Assembly: GCA_964473025.1 (NCBI GenBank)
Contig: CAYYMZ010000001.1
Location: 1 to 64,000, forward strand
Reading direction: 5' to 3'
From: CAYYMZ01 sp964473025
Lineage (GTDB): Bacteria > Patescibacteriota > UBA1384 > DTJR01
Length of the DNA: 64,000 bases
Position numbers and translations under genes: made by a program. This document shows, piece after piece, positions 32,899 through 41,616 of the stretch. Numbering within the stretch: the stretch's first letter is position 1; each line of letters begins with the position of its first letter. The notes under the pieces were generated by a model, which saw only the letters and a program-made list of their open reading frames with translations, was not told the DNA's origin and did no database searches.

Positions 32899-33849
32899 AT
32901 GAAAGTATTAGTTGTTGGTGGAGCGGGATATTTGGGCGGTGCAGTCACGGACCTTTTGGCCCAAACCGATCATAAATTCAGGGTCTACGATGCCCTTTTG
33001 TACGAAGATGCATATTTAAAAAAAGTTGACTTTGTTTATGGTGATATCCGCGACAGAAAAAAACTTTTAACTAATCTAAGATGGGCCGACGTGGTCGTGT
33101 TTTTAGCGGCACTAGTCGGAGATGGCGCCTGTGCCATCAATCCCGATATCTCGACAGAGTTAAACCACCTTGCCGTTGCTTGGTTGGCTGAAAATTTTGA
33201 TGGCAGAATTATTTTTATGTCAACCTGCTCGGTTTATGGGGCGCAAGATGAGATTTTAAACGAAAAATCACCGATTAATCCATTGTCAGTTTATGCTGTG
33301 ACTAAATTTGCCGCTGAAGTTCACCTTAAGAACAAAGATGCCATTATTTTCCGCCTCGGAACACTTTTTGGTGTCTCGGATGAATTTTCTAGGATTCGAC
33401 TTGACTTAGTTGTAAATACGATGACCGCAAAAGCATATTCTGAAGGAGAGCTTAAAGTTTTTGGCGGTACGCAATACAGGCCGCTACTGCACGTCAAAGA
33501 TGCGGCTCAGGCGATTGTGGATAATCTTGAAACCAAGCACAAAGGAATCTATAACTTACATAAAATAAATATCAAAATTTCTGATTTGGCCGAGGAGGTC
33601 AAAAAGCAATTCCCCAAAGTAAAAATTGAAAAGGTAAAAATGAAATTCGAAGATTCCAGAAATTACCGGGTTTCATCTGATTTGGCCAAAAAAACCTTCG
33701 GGTTTAATCCACAATACTCGCCTTCTGATGGGATCAAAGAGCTTAAGAAAATTCTAGAAGAGGGACGGATTAGAGATCTTAATAGTCCGCGGTATACCAA
33801 TCAAATGTTTTTAACACAATTTAATACCCATAAGTTGTGCAAGGAGTAA
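32899..33849 (+). CDS. NAD-dependent nucleotide-sugar epimerase/dehydratase
   Basis: 316 residues, extended SDR fold. VLVVGGAGYLGGAVTDLL is the NAD-binding glycine motif. IIFMSTCSVYGAQDEILNEK then SVYAVTKFAAEVHL hold the catalytic Thr and YxxxK (YAVTK). YRPLLHVKDAAQAIVDNLE is the typical C-terminal block. Substrate not deducible. It sits 1 nt before the cupin gene, so the two may act on the same sugar nucleotide. GAGGTGAAAT precedes the ATG. Confidence 0.9.
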   Translation: MKVLVVGGAGYLGGAVTDLLAQTDHKFRVYDALLYEDAYLKKVDFVYGDIRDRKKLLTNLRWADVVVFLAALVGDGACAINPDISTELNHLAVAWLAENFDGRIIFMSTCSVYGAQDEILNEKSPINPLSVYAVTKFAAEVHLKNKDAIIFRLGTLFGVSDEFSRIRLDLVVNTMTAKAYSEGELKVFGGTQYRPLLHVKDAAQAIVDNLETKHKGIYNLHKINIKISDLAEEVKKQFPKVKIEKVKMKFEDSRNYRVSSDLAKKTFGFNPQYSPSDGIKELKKILEEGRIRDLNSPRYTNQMFLTQFNTHKLCKE

Positions 33850-33850
33850 A

Positions 33851-34315
33851 ATGCCAAAAGAAAAAGAATCAAATGAAGAAAAACCATATTTAATTGAGGG
33901 TGGAATTGCTATCGATGATCGAGGTCAGCTTGTATTTTCAAACGATTTTGATTTCAAGGGTATCAAGAGATTTTATATGGTCGCAAACCATAAAGAAGGA
34001 ATGGTGCGCGCTTGGCATGCCCACAAAAAAGAGGCGAAGTATGTTCTGGTCACAAATGGCGCGGCAGTTGCGGGAGCGGTCAAGGTAGACAATTGGGAAA
34101 ATCCTTCTAAGTGGGTAGAAGTTAATCGCTTTGTCCTCTCGGCTAAAAAACCTTCTCTTTTGTATATTCCGGCGGGTTATGCTAATGGTTTTATGAACTT
34201 GACTGCTGATACTCAAATTATGTTTTTCTCGACCTTGACACTAGAGGAATCAAAGGGCGACGACTTCCGTTTCGATGCCAGATATTGGGATATCTGGGAG
34301 GTTATTGAGCGTTAA
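33851..34315 (+). CDS. Sugar-nucleotide cupin (WxcM/RmlC-like)
   Basis: 154 residues. DFDFKGIKRFYMVANHKEGM, then VRAWHAHKKEAKYVLVTNGA with the conserved H-x-H cupin histidines. PSLLYIPAGYANGFMNLTAD is the family's second cupin block. Enzymes of this type isomerise or epimerise dTDP-4-keto sugars. The exact reaction is unclear. It converges on and overlaps the sulfatase-like gene by 14 bp. Confidence 0.85.
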   Translation: MPKEKESNEEKPYLIEGGIAIDDRGQLVFSNDFDFKGIKRFYMVANHKEGMVRAWHAHKKEAKYVLVTNGAAVAGAVKVDNWENPSKWVEVNRFVLSAKKPSLLYIPAGYANGFMNLTADTQIMFFSTLTLEESKGDDFRFDARYWDIWEVIER

Positions 34316-36149
34316 AAACGCCGTCAGAAGGACAGTCCGGATTGGCTGATCCGGTAAGCGCTTCATTAATATTTTTAAATTTAAAAATACTTCCGTCGAA
34401 AGAGTAACTGCATTTTGGTAAATAAGGGAGGTTGTAACCAAAATAGCTGTTTAAAACGAGCCGGAAAACATTGACCGAGCTCCCGCCCGAAGATAAATCA
34501 TCACTAGTTGCTTTTGGTATATGGTAAGCGGCCAATATCCCGTATTTCATCTGGAGATTTTCACTAGACAGCTGTTCCTTTTCAGCTAGGGTCATCTCCG
34601 CACTCGGTGCCTCGGCCCCAGCGGAGAGCATATTATCACGGGCAGGATAAGGGCCTTCATCTGATTGAATTATGATAATTGCCTGGCCGTCTGATTTCTG
34701 CAAGGCCGTGCTTACGATTTCTTTCATTTGGCTGTTGATAAATTCAACTTGACCGACATATTTTTCTTTAACTGGCTTGCCAATATTATTGATGCCCGTT
34801 GTTTTCGATAGTGAGCCATCAGCGTTAAAATAATACGGGTTGTGGGGCACTAGGATGTGGGAGAAAATAAATCTTGACCCCGGTGTTTGATCTGCAAGCT
34901 CTTTAAGTTTGCTTATGGAAGACAAAGATTGGTCTTTCTGGTTCATCCCTCCGTATGAAATAATGGTAAAATTGCCGATTTTTATTCCGTGCACAATTGT
35001 TTTCCAGTAGATGCTGTTTGCCAATTCTTTCTTTTCAAATGTGTTAAGCGCGTAAATACGCCCAAAGATATTAAGGTGGGCGCCTGATTTATAGTCATTA
35101 TCTGCCAGTGGCGCCTTGCTCGACACGTCGTAATATGAACCAAGATTATAATATTGATAACCGAGCTTTTTAAGCTCTTTGGCAACCGGAGAATAGAGGG
35201 CAGAATTAAAATAAGGCGCGTATGTCTGAAGTGAACTTTTGGCGAACAGTTGAGTCAAATCGCCGTGGTAGTTGGCCCGTAAAGTGGACGAGACAGAAGA
35301 AGCGGTGTTGGGATAATTAGCGTGCGCATTCGGATCGATTGAAAACCCGTTGTCTCTAAGAAAGTTAGCGAAATCCGAATTATCAAAGCCGAACCTATCT
35401 CTTAAAATATTTTCGTTTGTATATCGATCTAAGACAATATAGTAAATATCCGGTTTATCGTCGGGGTTCATATTGGCACCCTGTTCGAAAAGCGCCGCAG
35501 GCCGGTAGAAAAACTGCGGCCATTCTAAAACTGCGATGCGCAAAACAGAATAAAGCTGGATTGAAAATGTAACCAAGATTGCGATGACAGCTCCTCTGAA
35601 GAAAACATCTAGGTTTAATTTTCGTGACTTCATTAAACCGTCAACCTTGATAAACAGATAATAAACAATCGCGACAAAGAGAACCACGAAGATAATTAAA
35701 TTATAGCCTCCGAGAAAATCGATGATTTTAGATATAAAACCGACAGAACGAAATAAGTTCCAAACTGGTTGCAATATCATGTCGACTCTCCCTCTGATCG
35801 CGAAATAAAATCCAACTGCCAAGAGGAGAGCGACAAACCTGTTCTTTGTAAAAGGCCAAAAAGCCGTTAATGCCAGAAGCGCGCTGGAGACAGCGATTAA
35901 AATAAGAGGCAAAGCCAGGTCAAACAGGGAAATTTGCATTCTGTCTCTGATAAAGTCCGTCAACGGCTGCAGGCTCAGCAGAAGAAAGATCGGGATCCAC
36001 AACGCAAGAAAATTCTGCAGCCATTTCGGAGTAATATTCCCTAAAAAACGTGAAACTACTAAATATGATTTTGCAAATCTTTTTGCCCACGATATTGCAA
36101 CGGACTTATTTTCTCCAGTCTTTTTTACTCTTGATTTGACTTTTTTCAC
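34302..36149 (-). CDS. Membrane-anchored sulfatase/phosphoethanolamine-transferase-like protein
   Basis: 615 residues. About five membrane segments in the first 240 residues are followed by an extracellular alkaline-phosphatase-superfamily domain. PDIYYIVLDRYTNENILRDR opens the domain in sulfatase/LtaS style. SRFIFSHILVPHNPYYF and AIIIIQSDEGPYPAR carry the metal-binding His and Asp-Glu. The nucleophile is probably in NTASSVSSTLRANY. It could add or remove a charged group on surface glycans. The start overlaps the next upstream gene by 4 nt. Confidence 0.82.
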   Translation of the reverse strand: MKKVKSRVKKTGENKSVAISWAKRFAKSYLVVSRFLGNITPKWLQNFLALWIPIFLLLSLQPLTDFIRDRMQISLFDLALPLILIAVSSALLALTAFWPFTKNRFVALLLAVGFYFAIRGRVDMILQPVWNLFRSVGFISKIIDFLGGYNLIIFVVLFVAIVYYLFIKVDGLMKSRKLNLDVFFRGAVIAILVTFSIQLYSVLRIAVLEWPQFFYRPAALFEQGANMNPDDKPDIYYIVLDRYTNENILRDRFGFDNSDFANFLRDNGFSIDPNAHANYPNTASSVSSTLRANYHGDLTQLFAKSSLQTYAPYFNSALYSPVAKELKKLGYQYYNLGSYYDVSSKAPLADNDYKSGAHLNIFGRIYALNTFEKKELANSIYWKTIVHGIKIGNFTIISYGGMNQKDQSLSSISKLKELADQTPGSRFIFSHILVPHNPYYFNADGSLSKTTGINNIGKPVKEKYVGQVEFINSQMKEIVSTALQKSDGQAIIIIQSDEGPYPARDNMLSAGAEAPSAEMTLAEKEQLSSENLQMKYGILAAYHIPKATSDDLSSGGSSVNVFRLVLNSYFGYNLPYLPKCSYSFDGSIFKFKNINEALTGSANPDCPSDGVFNAQ

Positions 36150-37534
36150 TTTAGACCCTTAACCTTCATTAAGTGAATAATGCGGTGACTTCCCGGAATT
36201 TTTTCTTTTTTAAGAATTTTGAATTTTTCGGAAAAACTTGCTTCAAATCCCTCGATTGTGTATCCGGGGAAAATATCCTCGCGCGAGGCCAAAAGCCGCT
36301 TAGTGTTTGAGTCCTGTTTTGGCACAAATTCGATAATTAAATATTTTGAAGTTTTGGCAAATAGTTGTGCGATGTAAGACAGCGGAAGGTTATTGGCGAT
36401 CGCCAAGTGGTGGATAAAAGCCAAGCACATCGAAAGGTCAAAATTGCATCTTTCAACAAAGGCGGTTCGCTCCTCGTTATTCCAACCAATCGAAGGGCTT
36501 GGATTAGTCAAATCGACGATCATTGGAAATAAACTCTTATCATTATTTTTCTTGATCGTCAAATAAGATCTTTCGATCGCAAGTTCGTCGATATCAGAAG
36601 CTACGGTGAAAATCCCTTTCTCCGAAGCAAGACGGCTAAACGTCCCGTCATTTGCACCCGCATCCCAGACCGATTTCGGCTTGATTTTATCTATCCAACC
36701 AGATACGATCTTCTTCTTTGCCTGGAATGCCCCTTTGGAATAATTTGTGTCGTTGTAATATTCGCCCCAGACTGTTTTCTGCTGTGGCAAATTCAATGCG
36801 GTGGCGGTTGACTGCAGGCTAGAAATAATCCCCAACAGTTGATTCTTGGTAATTCCTCGCCTCCGTTTTTTTATAACGCTTGGGTCGGTATATTTTTGCT
36901 GGCCTTTTGCGTGAAAGTGTAAATGGATTCCGAGCCCTAAGGATAATTTGGTTTTCCCAGGCAGAAGGCGCGATGCTAAATCGAGCGGAATGCCGTCAAG
37001 GTAGATTTCAAGTAATTTATTTAACCGTAAATCGGTTTTAGACATCAGTGCCAAGGGAGCCAGGAAGTGCTGACAAAATTGTTTATATGCTACCCAGGGC
37101 TCTCCCGTTTCGTAAATGCCGAAGGATAAAGTGTCGATTAAAACCGGTTTTCCGCGCAAAAACTGAATATTATATGCGGATGCGTCCTTAAGGGTCATGC
37201 CGTAGGATAGAGCGATTTTCTGAATTTCTATTGTTAGAAGTGCGGCATCCTTTAACTGGCTAAAACTCCATTCGTACGGATAAGATAAAAAAGGGATTTG
37301 CTCCAGAAGCAAAATTTTATAAGTGTCTTGGAAGCTCTTGTTTCGGACTTCTTTGTGATTTACAATCAGGCCTTTATCCAACAATTCGGCAAATAAACCA
37401 GTGCTCATGAGCATTTCATATTCTCTTGCGTATGATTTATTTACTTGTCTGTAAACTAAGGACCCAGAACGGAAAACAAAACCGCTTGGGTCCCTGAAAG
37501 AGGAGGGGACCTTATTTGGATTTTTTGAGTTCAT
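36146..37534 (-). CDS. NoeA-like SAM-dependent methyltransferase
   Basis: 462 residues from the ATG at 37534 (AAAGGAA before it). An upstream in-frame start would overlap the preceding gene by 95 nt. The N-terminal 270 residues have VRNKSFQDTYKILLLEQIPF, YPYEWSFSQLKDAALLTIEI and LIDTLSFGIYETGEPWVAYK. This pattern accompanies the NoeA-type host-specificity proteins. The C-terminal domain has SVWDAGANDGTFSRLASEKG as motif I and FDLSMCLAFIHHLAIANNLP. It is cotranscribed with the sulfatase-like gene. Target unknown. Confidence 0.82.
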   Translation of the reverse strand: MNSKNPNKVPSSFRDPSGFVFRSGSLVYRQVNKSYAREYEMLMSTGLFAELLDKGLIVNHKEVRNKSFQDTYKILLLEQIPFLSYPYEWSFSQLKDAALLTIEIQKIALSYGMTLKDASAYNIQFLRGKPVLIDTLSFGIYETGEPWVAYKQFCQHFLAPLALMSKTDLRLNKLLEIYLDGIPLDLASRLLPGKTKLSLGLGIHLHFHAKGQQKYTDPSVIKKRRRGITKNQLLGIISSLQSTATALNLPQQKTVWGEYYNDTNYSKGAFQAKKKIVSGWIDKIKPKSVWDAGANDGTFSRLASEKGIFTVASDIDELAIERSYLTIKKNNDKSLFPMIVDLTNPSPSIGWNNEERTAFVERCNFDLSMCLAFIHHLAIANNLPLSYIAQLFAKTSKYLIIEFVPKQDSNTKRLLASREDIFPGYTIEGFEASFSEKFKILKKEKIPGSHRIIHLMKVKGLK

Positions 37535-37799
37535 TTCCTTTGCTCTTTTCCTGGTTTTCTTTCTTCTTACGCAAACCGGAGAAAAATCTGATGATCCGGC
37601 TTCCATAGACCTTTAAAACATACCCAGCGCCAAGCCCGGCGCCGATTAAAATCTGGATAATATAACTTCCCGTACCAGGGTCAAGATAAGCGTGGGCGTT
37701 TTTAATTGGCACAAGACATAACAGCAACAAAAGCAGAAACGGCGATTTCACACGCAAGGTGTTTATTTTTAATTTTGAACGAAATTTAATATCCGACAT
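37512..37799 (-). CDS. Small membrane protein with YLDPGTGS motif
   Basis: 95 residues. A signal-like N-terminus (PFLLLLLLCLVPIKNAHA) runs into AYLDPGTGSYIIQILIGAGL and a second hydrophobic segment. The end is a basic tail (GLRKKKENQEKSKGNELKKS). Proteins with a YLDPGTGS start of the mature chain are known beside surface-polysaccharide sulfatases and methyltransferases. Their role is not established. It overlaps the following methyltransferase start by 23 nt. Confidence 0.8.
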   Translation of the reverse strand: MSDIKFRSKLKINTLRVKSPFLLLLLLCLVPIKNAHAYLDPGTGSYIIQILIGAGLGAGYVLKVYGSRIIRFFSGLRKKKENQEKSKGNELKKSK

Positions 37800-37881
37800 C
37801 TTTTTGCCCTCATTTATTAGATAGAATCCAAACTAGCTGTTTTTAAAGGTAACACAAATTTGAGTATTTTCAACACCGCGG

Positions 37882-38796
37882 GTGCGGTTAGTTTTACCCG
37901 TTGAACGTGACGGAAGTATCATACTTGACGTGACCAAAATCGAGCCGGGGGAGGGACATCGGCCTTTGGAGGCCAAGTATGCGGGCGCAGATCCCGCAGC
38001 TCTGCATCGGCTCACCAAACGAATCCGGGGGCCAATCTCGACCTACTGTTGGCCGGGTGAAGCAACCGCGCTTTTGGCACCGTTTGACAAGCTCCAAACC
38101 CTGCCCGAGCACCTGATCACAAAACTCAAGGCGAAGTACGGGGTGTGGGAGATTGGGGTGCTTCTAAACGAAGTGAGAAATACCGGCGCCCCCTACATCT
38201 GGAACGTCGCCGAGCCAAGCGGCGGTATGGCAGAAAGTGCCAACCTTGAGCTTGAGGCGATGCTCGAAATTGTCGAGATGGGGTTCTACAGGGAAGATGG
38301 CTGGGCGTCCTTTGATGTCTCGCGCCTTGCGAGTGCTGACCACTCGCAGGAAGTACTCGCCGAGCAGGAACGCTTGTGGCGTTCCATTAACCCCACCCTC
38401 GAGCGCAGGTGCGCGGTAGAGCTCTTGCCGATTGATCGTTTCGGCACAGATACCTTCAACGGGCGCCGTGGGATTATCTCGGTGCGCAAGGACGGCGGCC
38501 TCGGTTTTTTGAGAGCCGCTTACCTCCCTCTCAAAGAGGACGGATGGCGTCTGCGCGATCTGGAGGAGCATTTCGATCCGCAAAGCCAAACGAGCCAGAT
38601 GCTCGACCGTAAGATCGTGGGGATTGTCGAGCGCATTGGCGGCAGATCGTCGCTGATGCTCGAGTTCGCCCCTAATGGCAGGCTTGATGAGTGCGGCCTG
38701 CACGTGGCCTTATCGGGCGAAGCGCTCAAGTACAACATCGGGCATCTAACCCGCTACGCGCTCGGTCCACGCGGTCTCGGCTGGATTAAGGACTAG
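37882..38796 (+). CDS. GC-rich hypothetical protein, possibly missing its 5' end
   Basis: 304 residues from a GTG without a ribosome site and with no promoter upstream. An in-frame TGA lies 7 codons before it. No family is recognised. Sequence features: acidic, soluble, e.g. EPGEGHRPLEAKYAGADPAA, STYCWPGEATALLAPFDKLQ, WEIGVLLNEVRNTGAPYIWN, DRKIVGIVERIGGRSSLMLE. Base composition changes abruptly at about 37875 from the AT-rich glycan locus to GC-rich DNA. The block continues through the HAD gene to the terminator at 39486. I read it as a transferred segment whose left end was lost or fused here. Confidence 0.65.
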   Translation: MRLVLPVERDGSIILDVTKIEPGEGHRPLEAKYAGADPAALHRLTKRIRGPISTYCWPGEATALLAPFDKLQTLPEHLITKLKAKYGVWEIGVLLNEVRNTGAPYIWNVAEPSGGMAESANLELEAMLEIVEMGFYREDGWASFDVSRLASADHSQEVLAEQERLWRSINPTLERRCAVELLPIDRFGTDTFNGRRGIISVRKDGGLGFLRAAYLPLKEDGWRLRDLEEHFDPQSQTSQMLDRKIVGIVERIGGRSSLMLEFAPNGRLDECGLHVALSGEALKYNIGHLTRYALGPRGLGWIKD

Positions 38797-38819
38797 CAGT
38801 ACTACACAAGGAGGCAAAT

Positions 38820-39456
38820 ATGAATATCAGGTTTGTGCTGTTTGACATCGGTAACGTACTGGCGCTGGCGGATCGCCGGCGGACGGTGGAAGCGCTCATA
38901 TTGCGCCACGGCGTCCCACGGGAGTTGGCCGAGGGTTACTTCGACCGCGCCGACTATGCCACCCTAGGCCGGGGGGCAAATCAAGTGGGAAGAGTACTGT
39001 CAGCGTCTTCGTGAGCAGTGGCTTGTCGAGATCCCCGATGAAGATATTCACAGGGCACACGCTGGTCACATCTACGCTCTCGATGAGGAAGTAGCCGAAT
39101 TGATTGCGAGAATTGAGGCCAAGCCTAATGCGCTAAAGGTGGCTGGTGTAACTAACACCAGTGGGGTCGAATTTGTGCGCTACTGTAATCTCAACGTAAC
39201 CCTTGTTCTCGATCCGGTCTGGTGCTCATACCAACAAGGAGCGCTCAAAGGCGGTGAGGGGATTTTCGGGCGGATTGTTGGCGCATGGATTCCGGATAAC
39301 CTCGGCGTCGGGGTGGGGCCAGATCAGGTTCTACTCATCGACGATAGTCCCGAGAACTGTGTCGCGGCAGCCGCGGCAGGGCTGACAACGTTCCAGTACA
39401 CTCCCTACCAACCCTGGCTTCTGGAGGCCTATCTCCGGGAGCAGGAAATTATATAG
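38820..39456 (+). pseudogene. HAD-superfamily hydrolase, frameshifted
   Basis: AAGGAGG precedes the ATG. The first part reads RFVLFDIGNVLALADRRRTV (HAD motif I with DxG variant) to YATLGRG. It then leaves frame at the G6 run 38971-38976. Dropping one G gives GRGQIKWEEYCQRLREQWLV and joins without a stop to ALKVAGVTNTSG (motif II) and DQVLLIDDSPENCVAAAAAG (motif IV). The restored protein would be about 211 residues, a normal HAD-IA length. Either a real inactivating insertion or a homopolymer error. Confidence 0.8.
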
Positions 39457-39485
39457 TGAGTGTCAGCGTAAAGGAGATGATCACT

Positions 39486-39508
39486 GGGGGCCCCGACAGG
39501 CCCCCTTT
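39486..39508 (+). terminator. Terminator after the HAD gene
   Basis: GGGGGCC-CCGACA-GGCCCCC followed by TTT, 30 bp downstream of the stop. It closes the GC-rich block. Confidence 0.7.
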
Positions 39509-39571
39509 CCTATCTTGATATCTTTGCGTAAATCTTGTACCTTAGCCCTAGACAAATTAAATAATTTTATT

Positions 39572-40486
39572 ATGAAACAGAAAATTGCAATCTTAGGGGT
39601 AGGGGGAATGTTAGGTTCGATGGTTTTGGATGTCATAGCTCAAGACACAGATTTTTCAATAATCGCCACAGTCCGCGATTTGAAAGAAACGAAAAAATTG
39701 AAAAAATATAAAAACGTTGTTTTTCGTAAGCTTGACGTCGAGTATGCCGCCACAGACATGCTTCAGAAGGCGCTCAAAGGCGCCAAATGGGTCGTAAACT
39801 GCATCGGCATTATCAAGCCCTATATTCATGATGATAACGCGGTAGAAGTCGAAAGAGCGATCCGCGTTAACTCGCTCTTTCCCCATAATTTAGCTACGGC
39901 GGCCAAAAAGAATAAAGCCAAGGTCATCCAAATCGAAACCGACTGTGTTTATTCGGGCAAAAAAGGCAAATATACAGAAAGCGATCTACATGATGCACTG
40001 GACGTTTATGGCAAAACCAAATCAATCGGTGAAGTTTATTTTGATAATATGTACCACCTCCGCTGCTCGATTATTGGTCCAGAGTTAGCCGGACATCTTT
40101 CCCTGTTAGACTGGTTCTTGACCCAACCGGAAAATGCCAAACTGAATGGTTATCAAAATCATCTCTGGAATGGTGTTACGACTTTGCAATTTGCCAAACT
40201 TTGCATCGGGATTATCAAGAAGGATATAAAGATTAATCATCTCCAACATATTATTCCGACGGGCAAGATTGCCAAAAGCGAAATGCTCAAGAGTTTCGCC
40301 AAAGAATTCAATCGTTCTGATATCGAGATTACGCCTGTTAATGCACCGAAAGTGGTTGACCGAACTCTCACAACCGAAAACATAAAAATAAATGAAAGAA
40401 TCTGGAAAACAGCCGGTTACAAGAAAACCCCAACAGTCAAGGAAATGATAAAAGAGTTAGCGCAATATAAAATGGTGGTTGAATGA
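39572..40486 (+). CDS. RmlD/CapF-like sugar-nucleotide reductase
   Basis: 304 residues from ATG 39572 (upstream in-frame codons lack any ribosome site). KIAILGVGGMLGSMVLDVIA is the NAD(P) motif. WVVNCIGIIKPYIHDDNAVE, KVIQIETDCVYSGKKGKYTE and DVYGKTKSIGEVYF hold the active-site Thr-Tyr-Lys (YGKTK). It is like dTDP-4-dehydrorhamnose reductase. In other bacteria this type pairs with a 2-epimerase to make 6-deoxy-HexNAc sugars (CapF/CapG). Here too the next gene is an epimerase, with 4-nt overlap. Confidence 0.85.
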   Translation: MKQKIAILGVGGMLGSMVLDVIAQDTDFSIIATVRDLKETKKLKKYKNVVFRKLDVEYAATDMLQKALKGAKWVVNCIGIIKPYIHDDNAVEVERAIRVNSLFPHNLATAAKKNKAKVIQIETDCVYSGKKGKYTESDLHDALDVYGKTKSIGEVYFDNMYHLRCSIIGPELAGHLSLLDWFLTQPENAKLNGYQNHLWNGVTTLQFAKLCIGIIKKDIKINHLQHIIPTGKIAKSEMLKSFAKEFNRSDIEITPVNAPKVVDRTLTTENIKINERIWKTAGYKKTPTVKEMIKELAQYKMVVE

Positions 40487-41574
40487 AAGTCTTGACAATA
40501 CTTGGAACCCGTCCCGAAATAATCCGACTTTGTTTAATTATTAAAAAATTAGATTCTCTTTGCGACCAGGTTTTGGTTCATACCGGACAGAACTACGACG
40601 TCAATTTAAATGAAATATTTTTGCGTCAGCTCGGCGTTCGCAAAATGGATTATCACTTTAACGCAACTGGAACCCCCGCCGAGCAGATAGGCAAAATTTT
40701 AGTTGAGCTTGAAAAAATCATTAAGAAAGAAAAACCAGACCGGTTCCTGGTCTTAGGCGACACTAACAGTTCGATTGGCGCTATTATGGCCAAACGGCTT
40801 CATATTCCCGTCTATCACATGGAGGCGGGCAATCGATGTTTCGATGACCGCGTTCCCGAGGAGGTTAATCGCCGGATCATTGACCATTCAAGTGATATTT
40901 TAATGCCTTATACCGAGCGTAGCCGCCAGAATCTTTTGCGCGAAGGCATTGCGGGGCAAAGAATTTATGTAACAGGCAACCCGATTAAGGAAGTGCTTGA
41001 TTATTTTGCTGAAGATATCGATGCAAGCCGAGCGATGGAAAAATTCAAAGTCGAAAAAGGTAAATTCTTTTTAGCAACGCTACATCGCGAGGAAAATGTC
41101 GATGTTGAAGAACGGCTTGCAAGATTTGTGCAGGCCTTCAACAAATTGACCGAAAAATACAAAATGCCACTTATCTGGAGTGTCCACCCGCGCACCAAAA
41201 AAAGAATTAAAGCAAATAAAAAACTTAAATTAAATAAGGCCGTTTGCGCAATCGAACCGTTGGGACTCTTTGACTTCGTGCATCTTGAGAAAAATGCCTT
41301 CTGTTTACTCTCCGATAGTGGCACCGTACAGGAAGAGGGAGCGATTTTTAACGTTCCAAACGTTACGCTTCGAGATGTGACGGAAAGGCCCGAAACCATC
41401 GAAGCAGGAAGTAATTTCTTAAGCGGTTGTGAGATAGAATCGATCCTGCTTGGTGTAAAAGTAGCGGTTCAGAAGGCGGACAGTTGGGACCCGCCCAAAG
41501 AGTATCTAGTTTCTGATGTTTCCTCTAAAATTGCCAAAATAGTTCTAAGCTATAAAAAAACAGAGCAATCTTAA
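40483..41574 (+). CDS. UDP-N-acetylglucosamine 2-epimerase family (WecB/CapG-like)
   Basis: 363 residues. Blocks: LTILGTRPEIIRLCLIIKKL, LVHTGQNYDVNLNEIFL, FLVLGDTNSSIGAIMAK, HMEAGNRCFDDRVPEEVNRR, VTGNPIKEVLDYF, LATLHREENVDVEERL and LLSDSGTVQEEGAIFNVPNV. These include the conserved His, Asp, Glu and Arg of the epimerase active site. Converts UDP-GlcNAc to UDP-ManNAc or the deoxy equivalent. With the upstream reductase the deoxy route is favoured but not shown. Confidence 0.92.
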   Translation: MKVLTILGTRPEIIRLCLIIKKLDSLCDQVLVHTGQNYDVNLNEIFLRQLGVRKMDYHFNATGTPAEQIGKILVELEKIIKKEKPDRFLVLGDTNSSIGAIMAKRLHIPVYHMEAGNRCFDDRVPEEVNRRIIDHSSDILMPYTERSRQNLLREGIAGQRIYVTGNPIKEVLDYFAEDIDASRAMEKFKVEKGKFFLATLHREENVDVEERLARFVQAFNKLTEKYKMPLIWSVHPRTKKRIKANKKLKLNKAVCAIEPLGLFDFVHLEKNAFCLLSDSGTVQEEGAIFNVPNVTLRDVTERPETIEAGSNFLSGCEIESILLGVKVAVQKADSWDPPKEYLVSDVSSKIAKIVLSYKKTEQS

Positions 41575-41616
41575 TAGGCTCTTTACCCTTTTCACTTTTA
41601 ACTTTACCCTGTTTGG

